The translations under genes were made by a program, and so were the position numbers. The notes under the pieces were generated by a model. That model was not told where the DNA came from and did not search any database. It worked only from the letters and a program-made list of their open reading frames with translations. From Actinopolyspora halophila DSM 43834 (GTDB lineage: Bacteria > Actinomycetota > Actinomycetes > Mycobacteriales > Pseudonocardiaceae), in NCBI RefSeq assembly GCF_000371785.1, contig NZ_AQUI01000002.1:3389276-3453275 (forward strand): a stretch of 64,000 nucleotides of DNA, read 5' to 3'. Below, piece after piece: positions 19,438-28,048 of this stretch; within the stretch, counting starts at the first letter, position 1, and each line of letters starts with the position of its first letter.

Positions 19438-20949
19438 GTGTCCGAAGTCGAGCCGAACGAGCACCGGGACGCCGTGATCATCGGCGGCGGAATCATGAGC
19501 GCGACGCTGAGCGTGCTGTTCAGCGAGGTGCAACCGGACTGGCGGATCGCCGTCGTCGAACAGCTCGACGAAGTCGGGCTGGAGAGCTCGGATGCCCGGA
19601 ACAACGCGGGCACCGGCCACGCCGGGCTCTGCGAGTTCAACTACACGCCACGCAGGTCCGACGGGACGGTGGACGCGTCCAGCGCCGTCCGGATCGGCGA
19701 GCAGTTCGCGACCTCCCTGGTGTTCTGGGCCCGTCTGGTGGAGCGAGGTGCGCTGGGACCACCGGAGACGTTCATTCGCTCGGTCCCGCACCTCGGCTTC
19801 GGCAGCGGTGCGGACGGTGTCGCGTACCTGCGTGCCCGGTGGGAGGCGCTGCGCGACCACCCTCTCTTCGCCGACATGGAGTTCAGCGACTCCCCCGCGG
19901 AAGTCGCCTCCTGGATGCCGCTGATGGCCGAAGGCGGGAGGGGCGACAAGCCGATGGCGCTGACCAGGACGGGGCAGGGCACCGAGGTCGACTTCGGCGT
20001 CCTCACCCGGCAATTGCTGTCGGTCCTGGAAGAGCGCGGCGGCACAGTCCGCATGCGCCAGCAAGTCACGTCCCTGCGCCGGCTGGGAGCGGAGTGGCAG
20101 GTGGAGACCCGCGACCGCGGGACCGGACAGCTGCGGCGACTGCGGACGCCCTACGTCTTCGTCGGCGCAGGCGGTGGGACGCTGCCACTGCTGCAGTCGG
20201 CGCGGATCCCCGAGACTCGGCGATACGGTGCCTTTCCCATCAGCGGCCAGTTCCTGCGCACCGACCGGCCCGACCTCGTGGCAGCGCACCGGGGCAAGGT
20301 GTACGGCCACGCGGAGCCGGGTGCTCCGGCGATCTCGGTCCCCCACCTCGACCTGCGGGTGTTGGACGGGCGGGAATCGCTGCTGTTCGGACCGTTCGCG
20401 TCCTTCTCGCCCCGCTTCCTCAGCCACGGTCGGCTGACCGACCTCCCGCGCTCGGTACATCTCGGCAACCTGCCCGTCCTCCTGACCTCCGTGCGGGACA
20501 ACAGGTCTCTGGTGGCCTATCTGGTCCGACAGGTGACCCAGTCCGCGGAAGCCCGGATGGCCGCGCTGCGACGGTTCGTTCCGGCGGCACGAGCGGACGA
20601 CTGGACGTTGATCACCGCAGGCCAGCGGGTTCAGATCCTCAAGAGGATCGGGGGCCGCGGCACGATGGCCGGATTCGGCACGGAGATCGTCACTTCCGCG
20701 GGCGGGTCGCTGGGCGCCCTGCTCGGCTCCTCACCCGGTGCCTCGACCGCCGTGTCCACGATGCTCGACGTGCTCGCAACGAGCTTTCCCCAGCGGATGC
20801 CGGAGTGGGCCTCCCGACTGGACCGGTTGGTGCCGTCGGCGCAGATGATGCGGGAACCCGATCCCGGCAGGACGACCGAAGAGGTCGCGCGGGCCCGGCG
20901 GGTGCTCGGACTGATACCGCTGAGCACTTCCACCCGCGGAAAGGAGTGA
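19438..20949 (+). CDS. mqo: Malate:quinone oxidoreductase
   Basis: Membrane-associated FAD enzyme of the TCA cycle that oxidises malate to oxaloacetate and reduces quinone. The 503-residue product has the FAD fold DAVIIGGGIMSATLSVLF, the family block DARNNAGTGHAGLCEFNY, PHLDLRVLDGRESLLFGPFA and the C-terminal GTEIVTSAGGSLGALLGSSPGAS. Length matches the family (about 500). The GTG start at 19438 has GAGAGGAG about nine bases upstream; the longer frame before it is non-coding in character. It is monocistronic as far as seen. Confidence 0.95.
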   Translation: MSEVEPNEHRDAVIIGGGIMSATLSVLFSEVQPDWRIAVVEQLDEVGLESSDARNNAGTGHAGLCEFNYTPRRSDGTVDASSAVRIGEQFATSLVFWARLVERGALGPPETFIRSVPHLGFGSGADGVAYLRARWEALRDHPLFADMEFSDSPAEVASWMPLMAEGGRGDKPMALTRTGQGTEVDFGVLTRQLLSVLEERGGTVRMRQQVTSLRRLGAEWQVETRDRGTGQLRRLRTPYVFVGAGGGTLPLLQSARIPETRRYGAFPISGQFLRTDRPDLVAAHRGKVYGHAEPGAPAISVPHLDLRVLDGRESLLFGPFASFSPRFLSHGRLTDLPRSVHLGNLPVLLTSVRDNRSLVAYLVRQVTQSAEARMAALRRFVPAARADDWTLITAGQRVQILKRIGGRGTMAGFGTEIVTSAGGSLGALLGSSPGASTAVSTMLDVLATSFPQRMPEWASRLDRLVPSAQMMREPDPGRTTEEVARARRVLGLIPLSTSTRGKE

Positions 20950-20999
20950 CAACGAAACGACGGCACGGTCCACGCCCATGAACGCGGATGTGATCGAAC

Positions 21000-21478
21000 A
21001 AAGCGGGAGCCGGATCTCGGATTTCCCGCTGAGTCCCGCCCCCGCTTTTCGTCACCCGCACCGTCTCCACCGCCATCCCGGTCGGCAGTTCTGCGTCGTC
21101 GACGGTGTGCACGTCCACCACCAGGTCGAACATCCGGTGGACCAGCGCCGAGATCTCATCCTCCGACCCCGAGGACTCCTCGTCGGGCCGCAGTCCCACT
21201 TCCGCCACATCCGGTGGGAAGCGGTCGGGATCGGATCCGGAACGATCCGTGGGAAACAGCGGACCGAAGTCCGTCACCAGCTCGCCGTCCCGCGCGCAGG
21301 AAAACCGCGACAACGCGTTCGGTTCCGCGCCGATCGACACCGCTTCAGTGCCCCGCGAGAATCCTGCCGTGGCGAAAAGTCACCACCATGGATGCTGAGC
21401 AGCTCCATGCTCGCGCTCTACTCGCCGAGCTCGGCCACACGAACCGCACTGACCCCACCGAGCTCCTGCTCGTCGGAC
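21000..21478 (-). pseudogene. Decayed DUF6461-like gene
   Basis: The minus strand encodes FSRGTEAVSIGAEPNALSRF, then CARDGELVTDFGPLFP and GSDPDRFPPDVAEVGLRPDE, which resembles the C-terminal half of DUF6461 proteins as I remember them. Upstream the similarity continues in another frame (VRVAELGE, an in-frame TAG, then SASMELLSIHGGDFS), so there is at least one frameshift and one nonsense codon. The reading is cut at 21478 by the end of the IS200/IS605 element. The 3' boundary is uncertain because the frame runs on antisense to mqo. The family assignment is moderate; the breakage is visible. Confidence 0.5.
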
Positions 21479-21640
21479 TTGACATCCTCACCGCCCTGGG
21501 GGGCGGTGATTCCAGCCCGCGCGTTACGCGGCTGTAGGTTCACGGACGCTCGCCCCGCCAGCAGGCGGTGTCGTCCCTCCGGCCCGTCCGGCCGCGACAT
21601 TGATCGCTGCGTTCGTATCCGCATTGCAGGAGAAACCGCA
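21479..21640 (-). ncRNA. Putative right-end (omega/re) RNA of TnpB
   Basis: TnpB proteins use an RNA made from the 3' part of tnpB and the element's right end; the flanking chromosome supplies the guide. Here the scaffold would end in the 8-bp hairpin at 21489-21508 followed by GAGGATGTCAA, and the guide would begin GTCCGACGAGCAGGAG in the flank at 21478 and below. The 5' boundary inside tnpB is a guess from typical lengths. Confidence 0.5.
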
Positions 21641-22753
21641 GGACACGCAGACGAACTCGGCTTGGCTCTTGCGCGAGTTCTTCTCGATCCACCCGCAGCT
21701 GCTGCAACGCAGACTGGTGTACGGCGCGGGCACGTCGGTGACCCGCCCCGGTGCTTTGTCCTCGGTGCGGGCACGCAGCAGCCCCCAGCCTTGCGCCAGG
21801 ATCGCCCGGTTCAACCCGGCCTTTTGCTTCACGCCCCGCCCGGGGTTGTCTTCCGTGCCCTTCGCGGAGCGGGCCATGGTGCGAATGTTGAGCTTCTCGA
21901 ACCGAACCGCGTCGAACTGGCTGGCCAGCATGGTGCTGGTCTTCTCCACCCAGTCCTTCCGAACGGACGTTTCCCGAGCACGCAGCTTCGCCACTTGGGC
22001 GTACTCGTCAGCCTTGGCCTGGCTGTTCTTGGGTGCCCGAGCGGCACGGCGTTCGTGCTTGCGGCGTTTCGCCCGTTCCTTGCTGGACGGCTGCGGGCAG
22101 TTCAACGTCTGACCGTCGTGCAGCGCGGCGGTGATTTCCACACCGCGGTCGACCCCGGCGGTGTTCCCGTTGCCGGGTTTGGCGACCGGTTCGGGCTGGA
22201 TCGCGAACGCCACGTGCCATTGCCCGTTCTTCCAGGTCACCCGGCAGGTTTTCGCGTGTGGCAGCTGCCGCACCGTGAGCCGGAACCGCACCCATCCGGC
22301 GCTGGGGAGTTTCACCTGTGCCCACCGGCGGTTGAGTTTCTGCACCGCCACCCGGCGGGTCATGACCTGCTTGCCGGTGCGGTTCAGCTTCGGGCTGCCG
22401 TCCGCTTCGTAGTCGGGTTCCCGGCCGCCTCCGATGATTCGGAAGCCTTCGTTGCGGTATTTCTTCCGCCACGTCGGCTCGCCGAACCCGGACTGGAAGA
22501 ACGCGGTGCGGGCATGGTGATAGTCCTTCAACGCCTGCTGGCACACGTCCGAGTTCCAGGCGGCGAACCAATCGTTCTCGGAGCGCGCCTCGGTGAGCTG
22601 GCGGCACTGCTCGGCCCAGCCTGGTCCTGACCTGCGGCCGGGTTGCCAGTGGGAGTGCTGTTCGACGGCGAGGTTCCACACGAACCGGGCTGCTGCGCAG
22701 TGCTCGGTGAGCACGCGTTCTTGCTCGGGGGTCGGGTAGAGCCGAAACCGCAC
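21524..22753 (-). CDS. tnpB: RNA-guided endonuclease TnpB
   Basis: Product of 409 residues, normal for TnpB. It begins MRFRLYPTPEQERVLTEHCA, the usual helix-turn N-terminus. All three RuvC acidic residues are present: Asp in AGVDRGVEI, Glu in VRFEKLNIRTMAR and Asp in CNADTNAAINVA. The zinc ribbon CSSCGW...CVSCGF lies between the last two. So the nuclease should be active. The GTG start has AGGAGGT eight bases upstream. In this family TnpB cuts the empty donor site and promotes element retention; here the guide would match the chromosome beside 21478. Confidence 0.92.
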   Translation of the reverse strand: MRFRLYPTPEQERVLTEHCAAARFVWNLAVEQHSHWQPGRRSGPGWAEQCRQLTEARSENDWFAAWNSDVCQQALKDYHHARTAFFQSGFGEPTWRKKYRNEGFRIIGGGREPDYEADGSPKLNRTGKQVMTRRVAVQKLNRRWAQVKLPSAGWVRFRLTVRQLPHAKTCRVTWKNGQWHVAFAIQPEPVAKPGNGNTAGVDRGVEITAALHDGQTLNCPQPSSKERAKRRKHERRAARAPKNSQAKADEYAQVAKLRARETSVRKDWVEKTSTMLASQFDAVRFEKLNIRTMARSAKGTEDNPGRGVKQKAGLNRAILAQGWGLLRARTEDKAPGRVTDVPAPYTSLRCSSCGWIEKNSRKSQAEFVCVSCGFSCNADTNAAINVAAGRAGGTTPPAGGASVREPTAA

Positions 22754-22792
22754 TGTCGATCACCTCCTACTGGCCATTGTACAGTTGGTTTG

Positions 22793-23209
22793 ATGACTGA
22801 TCAAAACGACTTCCGTGCAGGTCGTCACGTTGTTTACGCCATGCACGCACACTTGGTTTTCGTCACCAAGTATCGGCACCCGGTGTTCACCGCGACGCAT
22901 CTGAACCGCCTCGAACAGATCATGAGCGACGTGTGCGGCGACTTCGAGGCCGAACTGTCCGAGTTCAACGGCGAAGACAACCACGTCCACTTGCTGGTGC
23001 ACTTCCCCCCGAAAGTTGCGCTGTCGAAGCTGGTCAACAGCCTGAAAGGCGTCTCGTCACGACTCTTGCGTAAGGAGTTCGAAGACATCCGGGTCGCCTA
23101 CTGGAAAGGCGTGCGTCTCTGGTCCGGTTCGTACTTCGCCGGTTCGGTCGGCGGGGCCCCGCTGGAGGTGCTGCGGGAGTACATCGAGCAGCAGGCCCGT
23201 CCCGACTAG
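22793..23209 (+). CDS. tnpA: IS200/IS605-family Y1 transposase TnpA
   Basis: HUH-superfamily single-strand transposase of 138 residues. The fold is shown by HAHLVFVTKYRHPVF; the HUH metal site is HVH in EDNHVHLLVHFP; the catalytic Tyr lies in the C-terminal helix LREYIEQQ. The block LVNSLKGVSSRLLRKEF is typical. All catalytic residues are intact. The ATG at 22793 fits the normal TnpA N-terminus. It diverges from tnpB with 39 bp between starts, as in IS605-like layouts. Confidence 0.93.
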   Translation: MTDQNDFRAGRHVVYAMHAHLVFVTKYRHPVFTATHLNRLEQIMSDVCGDFEAELSEFNGEDNHVHLLVHFPPKVALSKLVNSLKGVSSRLLRKEFEDIRVAYWKGVRLWSGSYFAGSVGGAPLEVLREYIEQQARPD

Positions 23210-23257
23210 TACCGGCCTACCGGCCGGTGTCGCGATTCCCTACCGGCCCGAAGGCCG
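23210..23257. repeat. Left-end repeats/hairpin of the IS200/IS605 element
   Basis: Three copies of TACCGGCC (23210-23217, 23218-23225, 23241-23248) and a hairpin CGGCC-CGAA-GGCCG at 23244-23257 follow the tnpA stop. On the other strand its loop is TTCG. Subterminal hairpins at this spot are the recognition structures for TnpA. Confidence 0.5.
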
Positions 23258-23480
23258 ATACTCCCACGCGACGCCTGGTGGATGTTCCGTCCCGGTAGCC
23301 GAGCCCACGCATTCCGGCGTCCCCACCCGCCTACGATGACGGAAGCGAGCGGGAGCCGTTCCCGCGACGGTACCCGGTGCGGTCGGCCGATTCCGGGAGG
23401 ATAGCGGTGCCCCGGCGCCGCAGGTGCTGACGGGTCTCCGGGACGAGTAGATCTTGTCCGCGATCACGCGCATCGACCTG
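23258..23480 (-). pseudogene. Degenerate IS transposase fragment
   Basis: The minus strand reads VIADKIYSSRRPVSTCGAGA in one frame and RRGNGSRSLPSS in another. These resemble the ADKAYSS... and RRGSRGGRPP... stretches of IS5-type DDE transposases, broken by frameshifts. Nothing else of the element is recognisable. The rest of the gap to 23700 holds no gene that I can support. Confidence 0.4.
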
Positions 23481-23700
23481 CTGCGTGGATTCCCATAGCC
23501 AGACCGGGTATCGCCCGAGTGACGACGCTGGTCGTCAACACGTCACCGGCCGCGTGCCAGTTCTCGACGATGGTGTCGCTGCGCCGGCACCAGGCGGCGA
23601 TGCCGCACACCGCCGCGTCCGGGACGGCAACCTACAGGACACCACGGGCGAACCGGCCCGGTTGCCCTCTCCCCGAGCGCGCCGCGGCACCGGTGCCGAG

Positions 23701-24849
23701 TCAACCGCCGACCGCACCCGTGGTGGCGAGATCGACGGCGGTCCAGGCCATCGCGGTGGCCCCGTCGAGAACGGCGCGGTCGGCCTCCGGGGTGATGCAG
23801 GCGGCGGTGAACTCGGGCTGGTGGTTGACCGCGGGGTGGCAGTCGAGCCCGAGCATAGGGTGGATCGTGGGGATCCGGTGGGAGACGTTGCCCATGTCGG
23901 TGGCCGCGCCCGCGATCCCCGCGGGCAGCTCGGGAAAGGTGCGGCCGAGCGCTTCGGCATTGGCCCGGTACAGCGCGAGCAGCTCCGCATCGGGACGCAG
24001 ATCGGCATAATCCGGACCGAGCGGACAGGTGGTCAGCTCGGCCCCGGTTCCCAGGGCACCGGCCTCGAAGCAGCGTTGCACCCGTTGTTTCAGCTGCGCC
24101 AGCGCCTCCGGGCTGTCCGAACGGACGATCCACCGGCCGCGACTGCTCTCCGGGATGACGTTGGCCGCGGACCCGGCCTCGGTCACGATGCCTTGGACGA
24201 GGTCGACGCCGCGGGTCTGCTGGCGCAGCAGCCCGATGGCCACCTGAGCGATCGTGAGCGCGTCGGCGGCGTTGATGCCGAGCTCGGGACGCATCCCCGC
24301 GTGGGCGGGCTTTCCCCGGTAGCTCACGTCGAACTGGGCGGTGGCGACCCCCGGCATCGCGGTCGTCTCGACCGCGGCGGGATGCACCATCATGGCTGCG
24401 TCGAGCCCGTCGAAGGCTCCGCGGTCGAGCATGAACACCTTGCCGCCACCGCCCTCCTCGGCCGGGGTGCCCAGCACGGTCACGGTCAGCCCCAGGTCGT
24501 CGACGAGGTCGGCCAGCCCGAGTCCCGCTCCCACGGCAGCCGCGGCGATGATGTTGTGCCCGCAGGCGTGACCGATGTCGGGCAACGCGTCGTACTCGGC
24601 ACAGAGACCGATGTGCAGCGGCCCGGAACCGACCGTCGCCCGCACCGCGGTCGGCAGGCCGTAGCAGCCGTGCCGCACGTCGAAACCGGCCGTGCTCAAC
24701 GCGTCGGCGACCCAGGCACTGGCCCGCTCCTCCGCGAAGGCCAGTTCGGGGTGGGCGTGGATGCGGTGCGAAAGCCCCACCAGCGGTTGAGCGGACTCGT
24801 GGACCCGCCGCTGAACGGCGTTCTTGGCCCCGGAACGGCTGAACGTCAT
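23701..24849 (-). CDS. M20-family amidohydrolase (AbgB/PM20D2-like)
   Basis: Metal-dependent amidohydrolase of 382 residues of the M20D group, which cleave N-acyl or amide bonds of amino-acid conjugates. Zinc-binding blocks are IGHACGHNIIAAAAVGAG and GTPAEEGGGGKVFML; the dimerisation domain contains YRGKPAHAGMRPELGINAAD. Other blocks are EAGSAANVIPE and TDMGNVSHRIPTIHPML. Its ATG overlaps the stop of the aldehyde dehydrogenase gene (ATGA at 24846-24849), so it is co-translated with it. Together with the GMC oxidoreductase it completes a three-gene operon. The substrate is unknown; an amide conjugate whose alcohol part is oxidised by the two dehydrogenases is one possibility. Confidence 0.87.
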   Translation of the reverse strand: MTFSRSGAKNAVQRRVHESAQPLVGLSHRIHAHPELAFAEERASAWVADALSTAGFDVRHGCYGLPTAVRATVGSGPLHIGLCAEYDALPDIGHACGHNIIAAAAVGAGLGLADLVDDLGLTVTVLGTPAEEGGGGKVFMLDRGAFDGLDAAMMVHPAAVETTAMPGVATAQFDVSYRGKPAHAGMRPELGINAADALTIAQVAIGLLRQQTRGVDLVQGIVTEAGSAANVIPESSRGRWIVRSDSPEALAQLKQRVQRCFEAGALGTGAELTTCPLGPDYADLRPDAELLALYRANAEALGRTFPELPAGIAGAATDMGNVSHRIPTIHPMLGLDCHPAVNHQPEFTAACITPEADRAVLDGATAMAWTAVDLATTGAVGG

Positions 24850-26279
24850 GCGGTGCTCCGCGCCGGGGCTGCCGCGATGTGCACCGAGGCGGGACGCGTG
24901 GCGGCATCGTAGGCGGCCCGGGCACCGGTCGCTCCCATCCCGCTGTCGCCGGCCGGTTCGTACACCATCTCCGGGCCACCGCCCTGCCACTGGTTGACCC
25001 AGGTCACCCCGGCGGGAATGCGCTCGGCCGCGGCCACGTGCGCCGGATCGGCGGTGTAGACGGTCGCGGCGAGCCCGAGCCGCGAACGGGAGGCGCGCTC
25101 GATCCCCTCCTCGAACGAGTCGACGACGGCGACCGGGGCGAGCGGGCCGAACGTCTCCTCGGTCATGACCAGCATCGACTCGTCGACGTCGGTCAACACG
25201 GTGGCCGGGTAGAAGAACCCCCTCCGCTCCGGCACGGTCCCTCCTGATCGGACCGTCGCGCCGCGCTGCACGGCGTCGTCGACGTGGCGCCGGACGACGC
25301 CCCGCTGAGCTTCGCTGACCAGCGGGCCCAGAACCGCGTCGGGCGCATGGCCGTCGCCGAACGTGTAAGTCCCGGCGACCTCCACCAGCGCCTCGACGAA
25401 TTCCGCGGCGATATCGCGGTGGACGTAGACACGCTCCATCGACGTGCAGATCTGGCCGGTGTTGACGAACGCCCCGAACGCGACGGCGGAGGCCGTGGCC
25501 ACCGGATCGACCCCCGCATCGACCACGACGGGATCCTTGCCGCCGAGTTCGAGGACCGATCGGTGCAGCCGTTCCCCGGCACCGGCACCGACGCGACGGC
25601 CCGCTTCGACCGAGCCGGTGAAGTGCACGAGCTGGATCCGCTCGTGCGCGGCCAACGGTTGACCGGCCCGCACGTCACCGAGGACGAGGTTCACCACCCC
25701 CGCGGGGAGATCGAGCAACTCGAACAGGCGCGCGGTCGCCATCGGCGAGTGCTCCGAGGGCTTGACGATCACGGTGTTGCCTGCTGCCAGCAGCGGCCCG
25801 AGAGTCCCGAGCACCATCGCCACCGGGAAGTTCCACGGCGTGATCACGGCAGTGGCGCCCAGCGGACGCCGCAGCACCCTGATGCGACTGTCGTCCGGAG
25901 CCGCGGCGGTCCGCTCGAACTCGTAGGACAGCGCCTCCGTGGCCGAGTTCTCGAGCGTGGCCGCCGCACCCTCGATGAAAGAACTCCCGAGAGCGACGGG
26001 TTTTCCCATCTCCCGGCACTCGATCTCCGCCAACTCCTCGGCGTGCTCGGCGATGACCTCGGCCCGGGCGCGGATCCACGCGACGCGCTCGGCCACGGGC
26101 AGTTCGGCCCAGGCGGACTGCGCCCGGTGAGCCGCCTCGACCGCGCTGTCGACGTCGTCCGACGAACCACCCGGCACGCGGGCGATCGTCTCCTCGGTCG
26201 CGGGATTCACCAGATCGAGCGCCGTGGTGCTCGCGGAGTCCCGCCACCCGCCGCCGATCAGGTTCTGCAACGTCCGCAT
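24846..26279 (-). CDS. NAD(P)-dependent aldehyde dehydrogenase
   Basis: ALDH-superfamily enzyme of 477 residues. Cofactor-binding blocks are TPWNFPVAMVLGTLGPLLAAG, VKPSEHSP and FTGSVEAGRRVG. The general-base Glu is in LELGGKDP and the catalytic Cys (about residue 278) in NTGQICTSMERVYVH. The end contains TEETFGPLAPV. I use the ATG at 26279 (MRTLQNLIGGGW), the usual ALDH N-terminus. It lies between the GMC oxidoreductase and the M20 gene in one operon. GbsR next door suggests betaine-aldehyde-type oxidation, but the sequence alone does not prove the substrate. Confidence 0.92.
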   Translation of the reverse strand: MRTLQNLIGGGWRDSASTTALDLVNPATEETIARVPGGSSDDVDSAVEAAHRAQSAWAELPVAERVAWIRARAEVIAEHAEELAEIECREMGKPVALGSSFIEGAAATLENSATEALSYEFERTAAAPDDSRIRVLRRPLGATAVITPWNFPVAMVLGTLGPLLAAGNTVIVKPSEHSPMATARLFELLDLPAGVVNLVLGDVRAGQPLAAHERIQLVHFTGSVEAGRRVGAGAGERLHRSVLELGGKDPVVVDAGVDPVATASAVAFGAFVNTGQICTSMERVYVHRDIAAEFVEALVEVAGTYTFGDGHAPDAVLGPLVSEAQRGVVRRHVDDAVQRGATVRSGGTVPERRGFFYPATVLTDVDESMLVMTEETFGPLAPVAVVDSFEEGIERASRSRLGLAATVYTADPAHVAAAERIPAGVTWVNQWQGGGPEMVYEPAGDSGMGATGARAAYDAATRPASVHIAAAPARSTA

Positions 26280-26363
26280 GCCAGCAGTGCTCCTTCTCTG
26301 TGTGTCGAGGTCCGAAAATCCGCAGGACACGGGCCGGGTTGTCCGCGCGACGGGACGACGCCT

Positions 26364-27923
26364 TCAGTCGATCCGGTCGGCCATGAGTTCGCCGAGCATG
26401 ATGGTGGCCAGGTTCGTGTTGGCCCGCGGCACGGAGGGGAAAATCGACGCGTCGACCACGCGCAGGTTGTCCACACCGAGCACGCGGCAGGAGGGGTCGA
26501 CGACCGCGTCGGCATCCGCGGCCGAGCCCATCCGGCAGGTGCTGGTGCCGTGCTGGGCGTCGACCACCGTCGAGAGCAGGTACTCGTCGAGCTCGCTGTC
26601 CTTGTCGAGCACACCGAACAGCGCCGCGTTCTCCTGCTCGAGCGACCCAGCCAGTATCGCGGCCGCCTCGGGGCGCTCGGCCAGTCCGACCAGAGCGCGC
26701 AGCCCCGCGCGCAGCCGCGACCGATCCCGCTCGTCGGAGAGCATCCGCTGCCGCACCCGCGGCTGCTCCCCCGGATCCGCCGAGGCCAGCCGCACCGCAC
26801 CGCGGGAGTGGGCCTGATTGAGCCAGACACCGAAACCTCCCCGGCAGGCGCTGTCGTCGGCGGCACTCATGGCCAGCACGTTCTGGTTGAGCGAGACGTA
26901 CATCAGATCGTTCGAGAACTCACCGCCGCTGCTCCAGCGAACGCAGACGTTGGTGTGGCGATCGTGCGGCGTCCTGATGGCCGCCTCCGCCGTCAGAGGC
27001 AGCGAGACCAGCGCCATCGGGTGATCCTGCAGGCCGTGCCCGACCGGAAGATCCTGCCGGACCTCGATCCCCAGCTCGCTCAGGTGCCGGGCCGGGCCCA
27101 GCCCGGACCGCAGCAGGATCGCCGGGGAGTGGATCGCGCCCGCGCTGAGCACCACGGTCTCGGCGTACTCGGCCACCTCGGATCCGCCGACGACGGCGCT
27201 GACGCCGACCGCGCGGTCGCCCTCGAACAGGACCCGGTCCACGAGCGCATCGCCGCGAACGGTGAGGGTCTCCAGCTCGCGCGCCGTCTCGAGGTAGGCA
27301 TCGTTGACCGAGACCCGGCGGCCGTCGCGGGAATTGATCGGGTACGGCGAGACCCCCGTCGCCCGCGGCGCGTTCACGTCTGCGGCCCACTCGTGGCCCG
27401 CGGCCAGCGCGGACCGGGCGAGTGCCGCGTCGACCCCGCCCCACCGATCCTCGGACATGCGATGGATCGGGGTCGGCCCACCCCGGCCGTGGTGCGGCTC
27501 GTCGCCGAACTCCTCGTCGTCCTCGAGACGAGCGAAGTAGGGCAGCACGTCCTCCGGCGCCCACCCCGTGCAACCGTGCCCGGACCAGTCCTCGAAGTCC
27601 TCCATCGGAGGGCGGATGGCGATCTGCCCGTTGATCGACGAGCTACCCCCGGCACCCCGGCCGCGCCAGTACGGGACGGCGGACTGCTTCTCGGTGCGCG
27701 CGGCGTCCAGGCCCGTCCAGACCATGCCTGCGGCGGCCGTGGGATGCAGCAGCGCGACGGCCGGGTTCGGTGAGCGCCACTCCTCGGGCATCTCGGCCGA
27801 CCGGTAATCGGAGCCTGCCTCGAGCAGGAGGACCCGCTTGCCCCGCCGCGCGGAACGAGCAGCGAGTGCAGCACCCGCGGAACCCGCACCGATCACGATG
27901 ACGTCCCAGCCGGTCCTCGCCAT
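26364..27923 (-). CDS. GMC-family FAD alcohol oxidoreductase (choline-dehydrogenase-like)
   Basis: Product of 519 residues of the glucose-methanol-choline family. The FAD fold is DVIVIGAGSAGAALAARSAR with LLLEAGSDYRS. The GMC signature is YWRGRGAGGSSSINGQIAIR, then SAGAIHSPAILLRSGLGP. The catalytic His is in QHGTSTCRMGS and the final FAD block is VVDASIFPSVPRANTNLATI. It starts with ATG at 27923 and leads the operon, 84 bp ahead of the aldehyde dehydrogenase. Paired oxidoreductase, ALDH and a GbsR regulator resemble choline-to-glycine-betaine operons, an inferred link. Confidence 0.9.
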   Translation of the reverse strand: MARTGWDVIVIGAGSAGAALAARSARRGKRVLLLEAGSDYRSAEMPEEWRSPNPAVALLHPTAAAGMVWTGLDAARTEKQSAVPYWRGRGAGGSSSINGQIAIRPPMEDFEDWSGHGCTGWAPEDVLPYFARLEDDEEFGDEPHHGRGGPTPIHRMSEDRWGGVDAALARSALAAGHEWAADVNAPRATGVSPYPINSRDGRRVSVNDAYLETARELETLTVRGDALVDRVLFEGDRAVGVSAVVGGSEVAEYAETVVLSAGAIHSPAILLRSGLGPARHLSELGIEVRQDLPVGHGLQDHPMALVSLPLTAEAAIRTPHDRHTNVCVRWSSGGEFSNDLMYVSLNQNVLAMSAADDSACRGGFGVWLNQAHSRGAVRLASADPGEQPRVRQRMLSDERDRSRLRAGLRALVGLAERPEAAAILAGSLEQENAALFGVLDKDSELDEYLLSTVVDAQHGTSTCRMGSAADADAVVDPSCRVLGVDNLRVVDASIFPSVPRANTNLATIMLGELMADRID

Positions 27924-28010
27924 GTCTTCTCCCGGAAATAGGCTTGAGCAACGGTGTCCCGCAGGAGCGTTCGCCCAGACTGTTCCCCACCCCCTGTGTT
28001 CAGTCAAGAG

Positions 28011-28020
28011 TGAATATTCA
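28011..28020. promoter_or_regulatory. Candidate GbsR operator / divergent promoter region
   Basis: TGAATATTCA is a perfect 10-bp palindrome in an AT-rich stretch of the 125-bp gap between the divergent gbsR-like and GMC genes. It lies 28 bp before the regulator's start, which fits control of both directions. Confidence 0.45.
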
Positions 28021-28048
28021 TTTTTTTGTGACCGCGATGGAGGTGTCG

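Larger units (their letters stand above)
21479..23275 (-). mobile_element. IS200/IS605-family element with divergent tnpA and tnpB
   Basis: Complete-looking element with a Y1 transposase gene (plus strand) and a tnpB gene (minus strand) diverging from a 39-bp gap. The right end is well supported. On the minus strand the tnpB stop is followed by a hairpin (CACCGCCC-CCCA-GGGCGGTG) and then GAGGATGTCAA; TCAA is a typical right cleavage tetranucleotide in this family. The left end lies beyond tnpA, where repeats of TACCGGCC and a CGGCC-TTCG-GGCCG hairpin occur. Its exact boundary (about 23260-23290) is not determined. No inverted terminal repeats or target duplication are expected for this family. 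Confidence 0.8.

Noticed and set aside
23210-23257. CRISPR-like short repeats (TACCGGCC, three copies)
   Set aside because: Repeats are 8 bp, irregularly spaced and within the transposon left end; no spacers.
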